Position numbers and translations under genes: made by a program
Source: Kingdonia uniflora
Taxonomy: Eukaryota; Streptophyta; Magnoliopsida; Ranunculales; Circaeasteraceae
Length of the DNA: 64,000 bases
Direction of reading: 5' to 3'
Assembly (NCBI GenBank): GCA_014058105.1
Contig: JACGCM010000669.1
Location: 2,356,001-2,420,000, forward strand
Notes under the pieces: model-generated
Database searches by the model: none
The model's input: only the letters and a program-made list of their open reading frames with translations
Told to the model about the DNA's origin: nothing
Part shown: piece by piece, positions 9,480 to 20,066 of the stretch
Numbering within the stretch: the stretch's first letter is position 1
How the letters are laid out: each line of letters opens with the position of its first letter

Positions 9480-10013
9480 AAAACGGCTTTTCAAGATCTC
9501 AAAACCTATTTGGGGAAGTCTCCTATAATGAGCACCCCAATAGATAATGAGGAACTGATTATCAACCTAGAAGTTATAGATACTTCACTCAGCTCGGTTC
9601 TCACTCAATTTGAAGGGAAAATTGATAATCCAGTCTACTTTATTTGTAAAACCCTCACTCTAGCGGAAACGAGGTATTCTAAAATCGAAAAACTTCTTCT
9701 CACTTTTGTTTACACTTCACAAAAACTCAAGCACTACTTCCAAGCTCATTTAGTCAAAGTCATGACAAACTACCCACTTCGAGAGGTTCTATCCAAAATA
9801 AGAAAATCAAGGAGAGTAGAACAGTGGTCAGTCAGTTTGGGAGAATATAATATCAAGTTCGAGCAACATAATTCAAAAAAGGGTCAGGCCATTGCCAATT
9901 TTTTTATAAATTTTCCAGTGGAAAATCTCGAGTGGGAGGAGCATGATTTTGACATTGCAGAGGAAATTGTAGAAGATCCGCCCCCCAAAGCATTTGACGA
10001 GCGAGCTGAATAG
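9480..10013 (+). pseudogene. RNase H of Tat-B
   Basis: The longest surviving frame of this element (9510-10013). It reads STPIDNEELIINLEVIDTSL, NPVYFICKTLTLAETRYSKI, EKLLLTFVYTSQKLKHYFQA and EQWSVSLGEYNIKF. This is the retrotransposon RNase H that follows RT and degrades the RNA strand of the hybrid, plus its connection to the second RNase H. It is open for 167 codons but isolated by stops on both sides. Confidence 0.85.
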
Positions 10014-10014
10014 A

Positions 10015-10370
10015 TTACAATGAAAGGGTGGCGACTTCTTATAAATATATCAGCAGGACCCGTAGGGTTAGGAATTGGAATAGTATTGATTACCCTTTCC
10101 AACGATAGAATTGAGAAATGAATTTACTTAGATTTTGAGGCCTCAAACAATATTACTGAGTACGAAGCTCTCATTCAAGGACTCGAACTTGCACTTGAGT
10201 TTGGCGTCCCAGAACTTTCAGTTTACACAGATTCATTACTCATCATCCACCATTACTCTGAGCAATATAAGAAGAATGGCAAGATAATCGAATATGCGGC
10301 CCTTGTTGTACTAATCTCTCAATTATCTTCCTTAAGGTTAAAACAAACACGTTGATTCCTTGGCATATCT
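10015..10370 (+). pseudogene. Second (archaeal-type) RNase H of Tat-B
   Basis: Reads ISAGPVGLGIGIVLITLSND, then LDFEASNNITEYEALIQGLE and VYTDSLLIIHHYSEQ. This is the additional RNase H that places the element in the Tat lineage. A first-strand stop lies near 10119. In Tat-F the same domain is cut short by a deletion. Confidence 0.85.
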
Positions 10371-10499
10371 AGCCAGGGTCTTGGGAACAAAAGCTTGATA
10401 GATCTAGATTAAAGTAATTTCAACCCCCAGCATTGATCGTATTTATGTATGCACGATCAACACTATGGGCGGTAAAGGGGAAGATGACGATTGACAAAA

Positions 10500-11660
10500 T
10501 AGCTTCCTAGCCTATCTCGGTATCGACAACAAATGCAACGGACTACTTCCAGCAGATTCAAAGGAGCGCCGACAGCTGATCAGCAACTCAAAGTATTACG
10601 CAAATCAAAATGGCGCCTTATACCGCCGTTCAGTCTCAGGGCCTTCCCTCAAGTGCCTCTCTAGAAAGAAAATGGACGAAATGCTCTGTGATTTATATGA
10701 AGGAACCTGTGGCTGCCATACCGTAGGTTGATTACTTACAAACAAAGCAATTACGCAAGAAGTATTTTGGCCAGGTATGCGCAAGCAAACATAAGAGTAC
10801 TCACACAAATGTGACAAATGTCAACGATATGGAAAAATGATTCGCGTCTCTGCGCTCGAGCTTCATGCAAGTAAGGTAACCGCCAACACCTACTCGTAGC
10901 TACATATTATTTTACAAAATGGGTAGAGGCAGTTCTACTCTGTCGAACCAAAAAAGAAGAGGTTATCTCTTTTATCTGGGAACACATCATTACTCAGTTT
11001 GGGTGCCCCAACCTGATTTGTATCAATAACGGGACGCAATTTGTTGGATAAAAAGTCATTGCTTTCCTTAACCAACACAATATCATCCACTCACCATCCA
11101 ATCCCTACTAACCTCATGGCAATGGCCAAGCCAAAATTACCAACAAAGCCATCGTTGATGGGCTCAAGAAAAGGCTTCATTCACAATAAAAAAGAAATTG
11201 GGTTCACAAACTTCCTCATGTCCTATGGGCATATCATACTACTCACCGTCAATTAACCAGCTGCACTCTATTCCTCCTTGCCTATGGTACTGAAGTCATA
11301 ATTCCCTTAAAATTCCATCATCTAGTCAGGGATCAGGAGCTAACTGACGAGGAAAATGAGTTCGAATTGGCTTGTAACCTCAATTTGATGGATGAGACCA
11401 GGGAACGCGCCATCGTAAACCTTGGTCGATATCACCATATGCTGGCCAGTTCGTACAACAAATGAGTCATAAGCCGTACCTTCCAAATCTATGATCTCGT
11501 CCTTAGAGAAATCCTTCAACACAGTAAAGAGCCTCATACTGGGAAACTAGCAGAAAATTTGGAGGGTCCATTCTTTATCACAGGTCTTTCAGGCCTAGGA
11601 TTATATTACCTTATGACAGAAGAGGGAGTTCATATCTCAAATCCTTAGAACACTAGGCGA
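10500..11660 (+). pseudogene. Integrase of Tat-B, catalytic residues lost
   Basis: The N-terminal zinc-binding part reads LYEGTCGCHTVG and KCDKCQRYG, so the first His of the HHCC set is Tyr. A deletion of about 57 bp at 10876-10880, between short AGGT repeats, removes WALDLVGE with the first catalytic Asp, which Tat-F keeps. The catalytic Glu is Lys: NGQAKITN against NGQVEITN in Tat-E. The C-terminal part resembling ELTDEENEFELACNLN is present near 11340. The protein would be inactive even without its stops. Confidence 0.85.
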
Positions 11661-11860
11661 CTGAAATGGTACTATCGCTTAGTCCCTCACTACTCTATTT
11701 CAATTTCTCGCCTTTTCCATTTCAAAAGTGAGATTTTCATCTCCATCCAATGTACATCCTTTTCTATTCAATAAAACTTCTAAGCTTTTTCTCCCACACA
11801 TCTCTCTACTTTGTAGACAATACATAGATTAAAGTATAGATGATACTAGCTTTCAATTGA

Positions 11861-12340
11861 CATCATACCAGTTGAAACAAGGATAACACTTGTTTTGACT
11901 GACTCTACTAAATCTCTGCAATTAAAATGAAGGTAATACTAGTTTTTAAACAAAGACTCTACCAGACATAAGATAAAGCAAAGGTAAAACTTGCTTTCAT
12001 CTACCTCAATATGGCTGCGACATCATACCAGTTAAAACAAGGATTACACTTGGTTTGACTAACTCTGCTAAATCTCTACGATTAAAATGAAGGTAATACT
12101 AGTTTTTAATCAAAGACTCTACCAGACATAAGATAAAGCAAATGTAAAACTAGATTTTATCTACTTCAATATGACTGCGACATCATACCAGTTGAAACAA
12201 GGATAATACTTGGTTTGACTGACTTTACTAAATCTCTATGATTAAAGCAAAGGTAGTACTAGTTTTCAATCAAAGACTCTACTAGACATAAGATAAAGCA
12301 AAGATAAAACTAGCATTCATCTCTCAATATGTCTGTAATA
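11861..12340 (+). repeat. 160-bp tandem repeat, three units
   Basis: CATCATACCAGTTGAAACAA recurs at 11861, 12021 (with one change) and 12181, exactly 160 bp apart. Each unit also contains ACCAGACATAAGATAAAGCA and a Thr/Ser-like AATACTAG stretch. Two more diverged units occur at the same place in Tat-F (about 55680-56040). Confidence 0.95.
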
Positions 12341-12344
12341 ACTA

Positions 12345-12525
12345 CTTTTTTCAGGTAATATATACAGTCACTACAATGGATTCTTTTCTATTGTTGGGAT
12401 GTCTGCTATGCTTTCCCCTATAATAGGAGATCAATCAGCCATAAATTCTCAAGCTCGAGTAGTCACAGCAATCCTGCCATGCTCTATCAATTCAGCAGGT
12501 CAAGGGCCTAAATCTCACAACATCT
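12345..12525 (+). other. 3' zone spacer shared with Tat-F
   Basis: Non-coding stretch alignable with Tat-F 56035-56205 (for example TGCTCTATCAATTCAGCA). After about 12525 Tat-B jumps to sequence that in Tat-F lies at about 60950, so roughly 4.8 kb is missing here. Confidence 0.7.
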
Positions 12526-12775
12526 TTTGAAGCTGCAGGAACCACCATGATTTCTCAGAATAACTACTCATGGAAATAGCGTTCATACTCACATTCAATC
12601 CCAATCCCATCTAAACCTTCAAGTTAAACCTCCCTCACTGGCAGTTCAACATCATAATCTAACAGTCCAAAAATCTACTCCCGTACTTTAGCAATCTTTT
12701 TTGCCAACCGCCCTTCAGCGGTGTAACGAATTCTCTCAGATCGGGTCCATACTATTCTTATCCTCTTCTACCCGA
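12526..12775 (-). pseudogene. Antisense gene remnant, block 2 (AEGRLA domain), Tat-B
   Basis: Read on the minus strand, opposite to gag-pol. The translation gives WTRSERIRYTAEGRLAKKIA, KVRE, a stop, then IFGLLDYDVELP. This aligns with Tat-F (MWTRAQRICYAAEGRLAIKI), Tat-D and Tat-E. It is the start of the longer antisense gene described for Tat-F; the rest is deleted in Tat-B. The function of the domain is unknown. Confidence 0.75.
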
Positions 12776-13235
12776 TTAAAACCAATTCCCCCCATTTATA
12801 CATTTTTTTTACTGCCAATTCCCCACAGCTCATGATATTAACCTATTATCTCGTAACAGAAACCCTAGTATCTTGACACAAAGTTATTTGAACACATCTC
12901 TCCCTATCGACCTCAATCATTTCATCCTATTCCATATCAAGCTTATTCTTTCCAAATCCAATTTTTTAAGACGTCATCTTTGAGCTCGAGTTCCCCATCC
13001 TTTACTTCTACAATAATCTCTCTCCCCCAAATTTCAGCCCTCAGGTCGAACATCATATATTTCATGTTACAGCTCGATTATTACAAAAAGTTGTCCATTC
13101 TAATCGCATATATTTCATTTCATCCTATATTTGAAAGTCTTCAAATTATTCATGACTCAATTTCTAGAGTTATTCTATTTTATATCAACATAGAGTTGGA
13201 TAACAAATTTTATTCATCTCGAATGCAAATTACAA

Positions 13236-13358
13236 GTACTTTACCGATAACAAATCTTTCAGGTACTTTACAGATAACAAGTCTTTCAAGTACTCCGAAA
13301 TCAAGTACTTTGCAAAGAATAAGTTTTTCAAGTGCTTTACAGATAACAGGTCTTTCAG
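13236..13358 (+). repeat. 27-bp repeat array, four units plus a 15-bp partial
   Basis: Units resemble GTACTTTACAGATAACAAGT plus CTTTCAA. Related units occur at the same position relative to the 3' LTR in Tat-F (61668-61815) and, inverted, in Tat-D (24325-24390). Confidence 0.8.
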
Positions 13359-13639
13359 GCACTCCAAAATATTAAATCCTTCAGTTTATCAGACTTTAGT
13401 GATGTTTTACTCCAAGAATCCTCTGATGCAAAGTAGGCATTGGAAGTCACAATAGGTCATTCTTCCTTCGCACCATCTTACTTTAACCAGAAATTTGGTT
13501 TGGAGGAAGTCTAGGCATGAAAGAAAAGGACTTCGCGCTTAAACCCACTCATCAAACAGAAGGTCTTCTCAGCGCCAAAGAGATGATGGAAGTGAAAAAT
13601 CAAATTTTCATTCTCCGTCTTCCTCCTCCACTACTATTG

Positions 13640-13930
13640 CCACCCCTTCTATAACCACCACCTCCGCAGAGTTGGTAGAGATGAAGAGGTCCCGGCCTTT
13701 GAATCCAGTCCTACGAAAAATATCAGCGCAATTGCCCCGCAGTTACACCGAACCCCGTATCTGTCTCCCCAACCTTGTCTTCCGCAAGGATACAAAGATA
13801 AATCCATAGTTGCTCGCCTTTTAAGATAACGTTGTGAAATCTTCACATACAGTAAAAATCTTCCTCAGCTTCGGCCACTTTATTTTTCTGACATTTCTTG
13901 ATACGTTGGGGGAACAAGAACGGGAGTAGG
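13640..13930 (-). pseudogene. Antisense block 1 (FHY / LAEDK domain), Tat-B
   Basis: The minus-strand translation reads EAEEDFYCM, a stop, RFHNVILKGEQLWIYLCILA and EDKVGETDTGFGVTAGQLR. It matches Tat-D (plus strand, 23738-23992), Tat-F (minus, 62020-62340) and, more loosely, Tat-E (minus, 46265-46447). The opposite strand is also partly open, but the aromatic-rich pattern is what all four copies share, so I assign the antisense frame. Confidence 0.65.
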
Positions 13931-14350
13931 GATTTCCAAGGACTGATCACTGAAATATTTCAACCTCCACTTCTGTATCTCAATAGCAATTATCTCTTCA
14001 AGGCCATTCTCCGGGTCTTCACCATCTTCAAAACTTTCAGAGAATTTTGTTACAAGCAAGCGTACTTTGCCACAAACCTCGGTACAAATATTATTTATAT
14101 AACCCTATATTTATTGTGTAGGAATGTTTTCCCAAGCGTCATCATTCAATACAGATAAAACTCTTCAAACCCTAATTGATGCGTACATCAGTATTCCTAT
14201 CATCATTTAATGCAAAACATCCTCCTATAACACGCGTATTTTCCATGTAGTCAAATCTACATCATTTCTTCTTTCATTTTCAAACTTAAAACCCGAATAC
14301 ACATATATCCTCATAATCTTTCTCAACCAAAGCCACTCGTGACTTTAGTC
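13931..14350 (+). other. Non-coding 3' end of Tat-B
   Basis: AT-rich stretch with no coding signal, alignable with Tat-F 62345-62750. Confidence 0.6.
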
Positions 14351-14363
14351 ATGAGGAGGCGAT
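14351..14363 (+). other. Polypurine tract of Tat-B
   Basis: ATGAGGAGGCGAT directly precedes the 3' LTR. It is the usual primer site for plus-strand DNA synthesis. Tat-F has the related GTGAGGGGACGAT. Confidence 0.7.
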
Positions 14364-14982
14364 TGTAGGGGCCCACCCCTCAATCTTACCTAAATCGAGT
14401 TGTCTCCAATTTGAATTACCTCCATGTCAGACTCACGCCTTTTGCACATGACTTCAGCAGTCCGCATTGCCACCTACTCAATGAACTGATAAAAAATGTG
14501 GGCCGAGCTTAAACAGAAAAACCTAAACAAGTCAAAGATACATGTCTCTCACAAACTCAATAGTTACTCAGTCAACCGCCACTAGCCACATTGTTCGAAG
14601 AACGTGCTTCAACATGATGAAGAACTGCGAAGAAGGCCTATATAAAAAAAAAGTTCCAGAAGGGACAAAAACCAGAATAATATATGAGAAATCACCAAGA
14701 AAACTATATTTTCTAAATTCTTAAAGCATCTAAAACTTCTTATTCACAAGATTCAAGTATTTTAGAGTCGAGAAATCACTTGTAATAAGATATCAGCCTC
14801 AAGCAATACAAGTCACTATTATAAAATCCCTCAACTCGAGGTCATGATTTTTTTACCTATTTAATAGTTTTCCATGCTAAAGCACCTATGTTATTTATGT
14901 TTTTTATTAGATTTTGTCATAAATACATTTGTGTAAGAACTAATTACAAGCCACTACGAGCTGACGGAATTAGGCCATTGCA
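14364..14982 (+). repeat. 3' LTR of Tat-B
   Basis: Starts TGTAGGGGCC and ends GGCCATTGCA, followed by the duplication GATAT at 14983-14987. Homologous to 1573-2192. Confidence 0.95.
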
Positions 14983-14987
14983 GATAT

Positions 14988-16300
14988 CATACTCTTCTAT
15001 TATTTTTGAGTCATATTCTTCCCAGTCTGGATCTTCTACAAGAAAGTCAGTTGCGATTTGCCCCTTCTATGATGTTCTATATTCGACTCTAATATCGTGC
15101 TCCCCCAAACTCACTGACCATTGTTGTACTCTGTATGAATTTTATATTTTGGATAGCACCTCTCAAAGTGGATAGTTCGTTATAACTTTTATTGAATGAG
15201 CTTGGAAATAGTGCTTCAGCTTCTGCGATGTATAGATAAGCGTTTAGAGGAGCTTCTCAATTTTAGAATATCTCGTCTTTACTGGAGTAAGCAATTTACT
15301 TATGAAATAGACTGGTTTCTCGATCTTTCCATTTAGTTAGATCAGAACGAAACTTAGAGAGTTCTCTATTATTGTGAGGTAAATTGTTAACTCTTCATTT
15401 TCTATTGGTGTACTCATCACTGGAAGTTTTTGAGGTACTTTTTCAACTCTTGGAAAGCTACTTTATATTTTTTTGTCCAATCGACATCTTCATTATGTAT
15501 TCTTTTTCCTCTTCTAATAGATCTACAGAGTAGTAAGAATACCAATCATCAACGATCTGATGATTTGGAAATGAATATGTTGATAGTTGTAATCTTGCCA
15601 GCTAGTTTTTGCACATCTTTCTTAGTCTTTGGTGACGACAGGGATATTAGAGCTTGAATCTTCTCTGGGTCTATCTCTATCACATTTTTACTAATCAAAT
15701 GTCCAAGATATTTTTAGAAGTGGACTCCGAATTGATAATTGTTTGGATTGAGCTTCATTCTGTACGATTATAAAATGTTGAAAATGGTCTAAGGTCTGCA
15801 ACTTGATCTTCCTTCCTTAAGATTTTGTAGAGCATGTCATCAATGTATACTTCCATAGTCTTCCCCAAATGGTCTTTGAACATACTTGTTACCAACCGTT
15901 GGTAAGTTGTTCCAGTATTCTTCATCCCGTATGGCATGACCTTTTAAGAATAGGGTCATCTCTCAATGATGAATGTAGTTTTCTCCTGGCCTTCATCTGG
16001 GAGGGGTATCTAATTGTATCTTGATGTGGCATCCATTATGGAGAGTAGCTAGTGCCCTGTAGTTAAATATAATATTTGATAGATTATTGGAAGAGGGAAA
16101 CTATTCTTCGGCGTATATCAGTAAAATTTACACAGACTCAAACTTTCCCATTATTTTTTAGGACCGCTATGATATTCGAGATCCATCCTCGATACTTGGT
16201 ATCTCTGATGAAACCTAGTTCGATTAGTTTGTTTGCCTCCTTATTGACCTCGCCTCTGAGTCGTGGTGATAGCCCTCTTTGCTTCTACTTGACTGCTGTG
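14988..16300 (-). pseudogene. Reverse transcriptase and RNase H of Tat-A
   Basis: The RT contains MPYGMKNTGTTYQRLVTSMF and MEVYIDDML (about 15830-15937). The YIDD active site is intact, the only Tat copy here that clearly keeps it. Upstream, PLPIIYQIL and LLSIMDATSRYN match the fingers. RNase H lies at about 15150-15700 and its tail reads VQQWSVSLGEHDIRVEY. Many stops make it inactive. Confidence 0.85.
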
Positions 16301-16479
16301 ACTTGTCCCTTATGTTTAGCTTATGGCAAGCTAACTCTGGGTCAACTGCTGAGATTTCCTTGAATGTCCATGCGAATACATCTTTATTTGCTTGAAGGAA
16401 TTTAGCTAAGACTTTTTTCTTCTTTAGATTGAGCATAGTGCTAATCAATGCTTTTTTGTTTTTTCCATCGATTTCAATG

Positions 16480-17090
16480 TACTCTGTAGGTTCGATTGCT
16501 GAAAGCAAATCCACAATGTGATCAACCTTCTATAATTGCTATAAAGTAAACTCTTCTGATGTATTGACTATGTTTGATACCATATTCCCTCAAGCACGAG
16601 TGAGTTTCTGATTTCCTTTAATTTCACAGATTCCTTCATTCTGCTTGAAAAAAAGTGCTTGGTGGTACGTGGAAGTTATTGCTTTCATATTGTGCAATTA
16701 ACAATGTCCCATGATAACTAAGTATCGGGACTTTGCATGGATTATATAAAATGTAACATTGAGAGCTATGGGTCCAGCTGTTATAGGTAGAACTATTCTT
16801 CCTACCCTTTCTTATTTGGATCCATTGAATCTACTGGCATCTAGATCACTTATTTCTACCTTATCTGTAAGTACCATCCGATCAATTGCACTCTAAAAAA
16901 GGACTTCTATAGCACTACCCTTATTTACCATTATCATATTCATGACAAAGTTTTTCATCTTCAACATGATGACTAGTGCATCGTGACGTGGGAACTTAAT
17001 ATTCCCCATATCGCAATCTTAGAATGAAAATACCAGTTTGCATCTAACTTGATGCGGTAGTAGTTTAACTTCTTTTTCTATTTTTTCTGA
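16480..17090 (-). pseudogene. Protease and protease-RT linker of Tat-A
   Basis: The minus strand reads VTFYIIHAKSRYLVIMGHC, the end of the protease domain found as FYVINAKS in sister copies. The linker, open at 16224-16514, carries PTEYIEIDGKNKKAL and DVFAWTFKEISAVDPELACH, the latter being the standard lead-in to the RT. The catalytic DTG region falls near 17000 and is too damaged to read. Confidence 0.75.
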
Positions 17091-17099
17091 GGTCATGGC

Positions 17100-18107
17100 A
17101 CTGCATCAATCTTCATCTCTTGAATCTGGTCGATTTGTTGATTTGTTGTATCTCGATCATGTGGTTAATGTAAAGGTGATAGAGGTATTTCTCTTCAGAA
17201 TCTCTTTCAATTTGAATAATATCGATCTTTTTCTTGTAGCTTCCATTCTTGTATCCTTCTAGGTTGATAATGCATCCATGTATCCTTCTATCTTTAAAAA
17301 TGTAATCTATCAGTCTCTGTATGGCGAGCATCTGTCAAAACTTAACATTTAACATTGGATGAACGGGCTTTGACAATAAGTTTTCCATTAGGGTCTTACC
17401 TTCTTCTAGTTTGGTTCATTTCTTATCGCCTCGTTCAACACTGCTTTGATCACTATTTCTATTTGTGTTAAGACCTTTAATGGTTAGGACGTCTTTAGTA
17501 GATTTTTTCCTTTCATCCATCATCTTTTCCCGGTCGATATACCCATTTTCCTTTTCAATCATTTCTTCCAAGGTAGCGAGTTTGTTTAAAAACAAATGCT
17601 CTTTGGCTTTTCATTCAATCTATAGAACGTTGGTGAAGGCTAATAAAATAGTTTTTGATCTAAGTTATCCAACTTTCTGGCCAGTTCGAAAAACTTCTTG
17701 GTAAAAACTTTGAGTTTTTCTCCCTGAGTTTGTTTGAGGTTGATTAGAGTTTACAAATTCTTTTCTATATCATTGTTGTATGCATAAGTCTTCATGAAAT
17801 GTTTTTGCAACTGATCGAATGTATAGATAAAATCTTTAGGTAGATAATGAATCCATCAGAGTGGCTCTCCTTGAATACTTGTTGCTAACAAGCGCTAAAG
17901 AATATGATTTAAGTTTGAATGTAATCCAAACGAATCTTAGAACTACTAGACGTGTTCTCTAGGATCAGTGCCTTTGTATTTGTAGATCTTCAGATTATGA
18001 AATCTTGTTTGAACTTCTATTTCAAATAGTTCTTTAGCGATCAGACTTTCCAGTAATTTGCTCAACTCGCCTTTGTTGCAAAGAGTTTGGGATTCCATTT
18101 CAAATTT
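17100..18107 (-). pseudogene. gag C-terminal half of Tat-A
   Basis: From right to left: SKLLESLIAKELFEIEVQ and HNLKIYKYKGTDPREHV (near 17946-18090) match TKLQGSPITKELFNMEIP of Tat-B. The capsid core follows, then INLEGYKNGSYKKKIDIIQI (17113-17331), the linker after the zinc knuckle. It is broken by stops. Compared with Tat-F about 50 codons are missing at the Athila-C junction. Confidence 0.8.
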
Positions 18108-18792
18108 AACCGGGCGATAAAATCCTAAGGTCCCAAGCATGGGCAAGCACAAGTAATGAAATCTCGTTGTTGTTCACCTTTAACTAATGAAATTACAAAA
18201 AATTAAACAATCAACAATCAAAACAATCCCAAAAACTGTGGGCTGATGCAGGGTTTCAAATTGTACCTTTGACGTGGGCTTTTTAGGGTCTCTTGGTTAT
18301 ACCGGTAATGCTCTTTGAAGATAGTCACCTCGGGATCACCGCAAAGTAGGCGTTAACATGATGTCCAACCTGAAAAGCTTAACATAACAAGCACAACTTC
18401 TAAACTAATTTCTTTTAAATTTTTTTAAAAGATAAATATTTTTTCAATGTTCAACATATAATATGCACAAATAGAGAAAACAAGCTACAAATTTGAAAAC
18501 AATAGATGTAAATAGTGAATAGTATGATGGAAAAATAGAAATGAATAGTAAAAGTAAATAGTAATAATGAATAGTGATATGGAATAGTATAAGTGAATAG
18601 TGATATAGAATAAATATTAATGATATTAATGATTAGTATTAGTAATGTGAAAAAAATATTATAACCAAAGATGATGAGTACAAATGCAAATCCATTGCAC
18701 AAAAAAAAGCAAACGGGAAAAAAATGTAGATAAAACCCAAATTAAGGAAAGATAATAAAATTTCAAAGTCCTCGGCAATGGTGCCACAAATT
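18108..18792 (-). repeat. Truncated second 5' leader of Athila-C, with primer site
   Basis: Aligns over about 660 bp with the true leader at 32318-32990, including AT-rich GAATAGTGATATGG repeats (18500-18645 and 32720-32870). The primer site reads TGGCACCATTGCCGAG on the minus strand (18771-18786). Homology stops at about 18108, where Tat-A gag begins. Confidence 0.85.
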
Positions 18793-20066
18793 TGACGTGT
18801 CTTAAATATGTACTCGCAAGTGCACGATTCATTTGAAACGTGTATAGAGTGAGCGTGGTCGAACCCACAAGGACTATGCAAATTTCATTGTCTTTCTATT
18901 CTAGTTTTCATATTATAAGTAATTCTCTAAACAAAGTCTTTTAATAACAAAGGCTTTAATTCGAATAATAAAAAGCTAAGGGACTTGGAATTCACCATTA
19001 TTAACATATATTAATTAAAGATATAATCAAGGAAAGCTCAATGTGAATAACAAGCTTTAACGGCTTTGATGTCGATTTCTTTTACTTTTTTAAAATGTAG
19101 ATTATTTTAGAACATCAAATGTAAATTAAGTATGTATGGAAAACACATAGTATTGAAGTACTTAAAGTAAGCATACTATGTTAATCAATATCATACTTTA
19201 AATAATAGAAGATTAATAAACTAATCGTGGTTAAGATCCCAAACTCGCTTAACTTGTTTACAAAATATATCCCATAAATCCTTTTATAAGTAAGACATGA
19301 GATATTAATATAAACTCTAGCTAATCTAGAAGGTTAAAACATAAGAAATACATATTTTAGGAGCATACATGTTAAACACCTTAACTAAATATATACTAAT
19401 GGTGGTTTCATCCTCATTTTTAGTGAGGTTTAGTTAAGCATGTTAAGATCATAAATGCATGTAAGTGAAAATAAAGATTCCATTAATATCATGATAATTA
19501 AACATTTACATACAAAATAATGTTCTCCACTTTGGCTCCAAAATAATCGACGATTATTAAACTCTAAGTGAACTTGAATTATAAAATCTCTTCCTATCAT
19601 TTACTTTTTTTCCTAAAGATTAATGTTCTCTCCTCTCCAGGCTTCCTTCTGTTAAGCTCTCCTAATACTCTTCCTTCCCGATGATTCTTCTTCAGCATAA
19701 TATATCCCGCCCTTTTATAAGGGAAGGATAAGGCATCAAAAGTCATACAAAAATGTGAAAACATTCCAAATAGTAAAGCTACAAGTAGCATTTAATGCAT
19801 ATATCAATTCCTTCAAGTATTATGGCCTTTGAATTCTTCTTTGATTTTGAATAAATTTGACCAATGAAAAACACGTTTTCATATCCACCCGATTTGACAT
19901 CACTATTGGAAAAAGTTTAACGCGTTGCTTTTAAGCCGTAATGCACTATAATTATGGTAAACCATCATTTATCATAAATAGCCTTTAGTTATTACTAAGT
20001 AAGTTAAATAACGACTTAACTAAATATAAATCAGAGGGTAATCTGGTTAATAATCCGTGCCCATCA
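18793..20066 (-). repeat. 3' LTR of Athila-C
   Basis: On the minus strand it starts TGATGGGCAC and ends ACACGTCA. It is homologous to 33014-34278, with shared stretches such as CATACTATGTTAATCAATAT. Confidence 0.88.

Larger units (their letters stand above)
1573..14982 (+). mobile_element. Tat-B LTR retrotransposon, complete but decayed, with CACTA insert
   Basis: A 13.4-kb Ty3/gypsy Tat element on the plus strand. LTRs of 620 and 619 bp begin TG and end CA, and are flanked by the 5-bp duplication GATAT (1568-1572 and 14983-14987). Internal order is PBS, gag, zinc knuckle, protease, RT, RNase H, second RNase H, integrase, 160-bp tandem repeats, antisense gene remnant, purine tract. By eye the two LTRs differ at about 40 of the first 300 aligned bases, so the insertion is old. 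A CACTA element splits it just before the protease. Relative to Tat-F it lacks about 4.8 kb of the 3' antisense zone. Confidence 0.95.
14983..18107 (-). mobile_element. Tat-A, piece 2 of 4 (gag C-terminal part to second RNase H)
   Basis: Minus-strand pol and gag of Tat-A resume after Tat-B. In transcription order (right to left) the piece has gag, zinc knuckle and linker, protease, RT, RNase H, and the front of the second RNase H. Athila-C interrupts the gag at 18108. Confidence 0.85.

Noticed and set aside
11861..12340. CRISPR-like array
   Set aside because: Direct 160-bp tandem units without unique spacers, in plant retrotransposon context.
13640..13930. Sense-strand Ser/Pro-rich reading of antisense block 1
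   Set aside because: The sense frame is partly open, but the aromatic-rich antisense pattern is the one shared by all four copies. Kept as antisense with moderate confidence.
18108..20066. Treating the 1.95-kb end repeats of Athila-C as its LTRs
   Set aside because: A primer binding site sits inside each repeat, so the LTR is only the outer 1.27 kb and the rest is leader.
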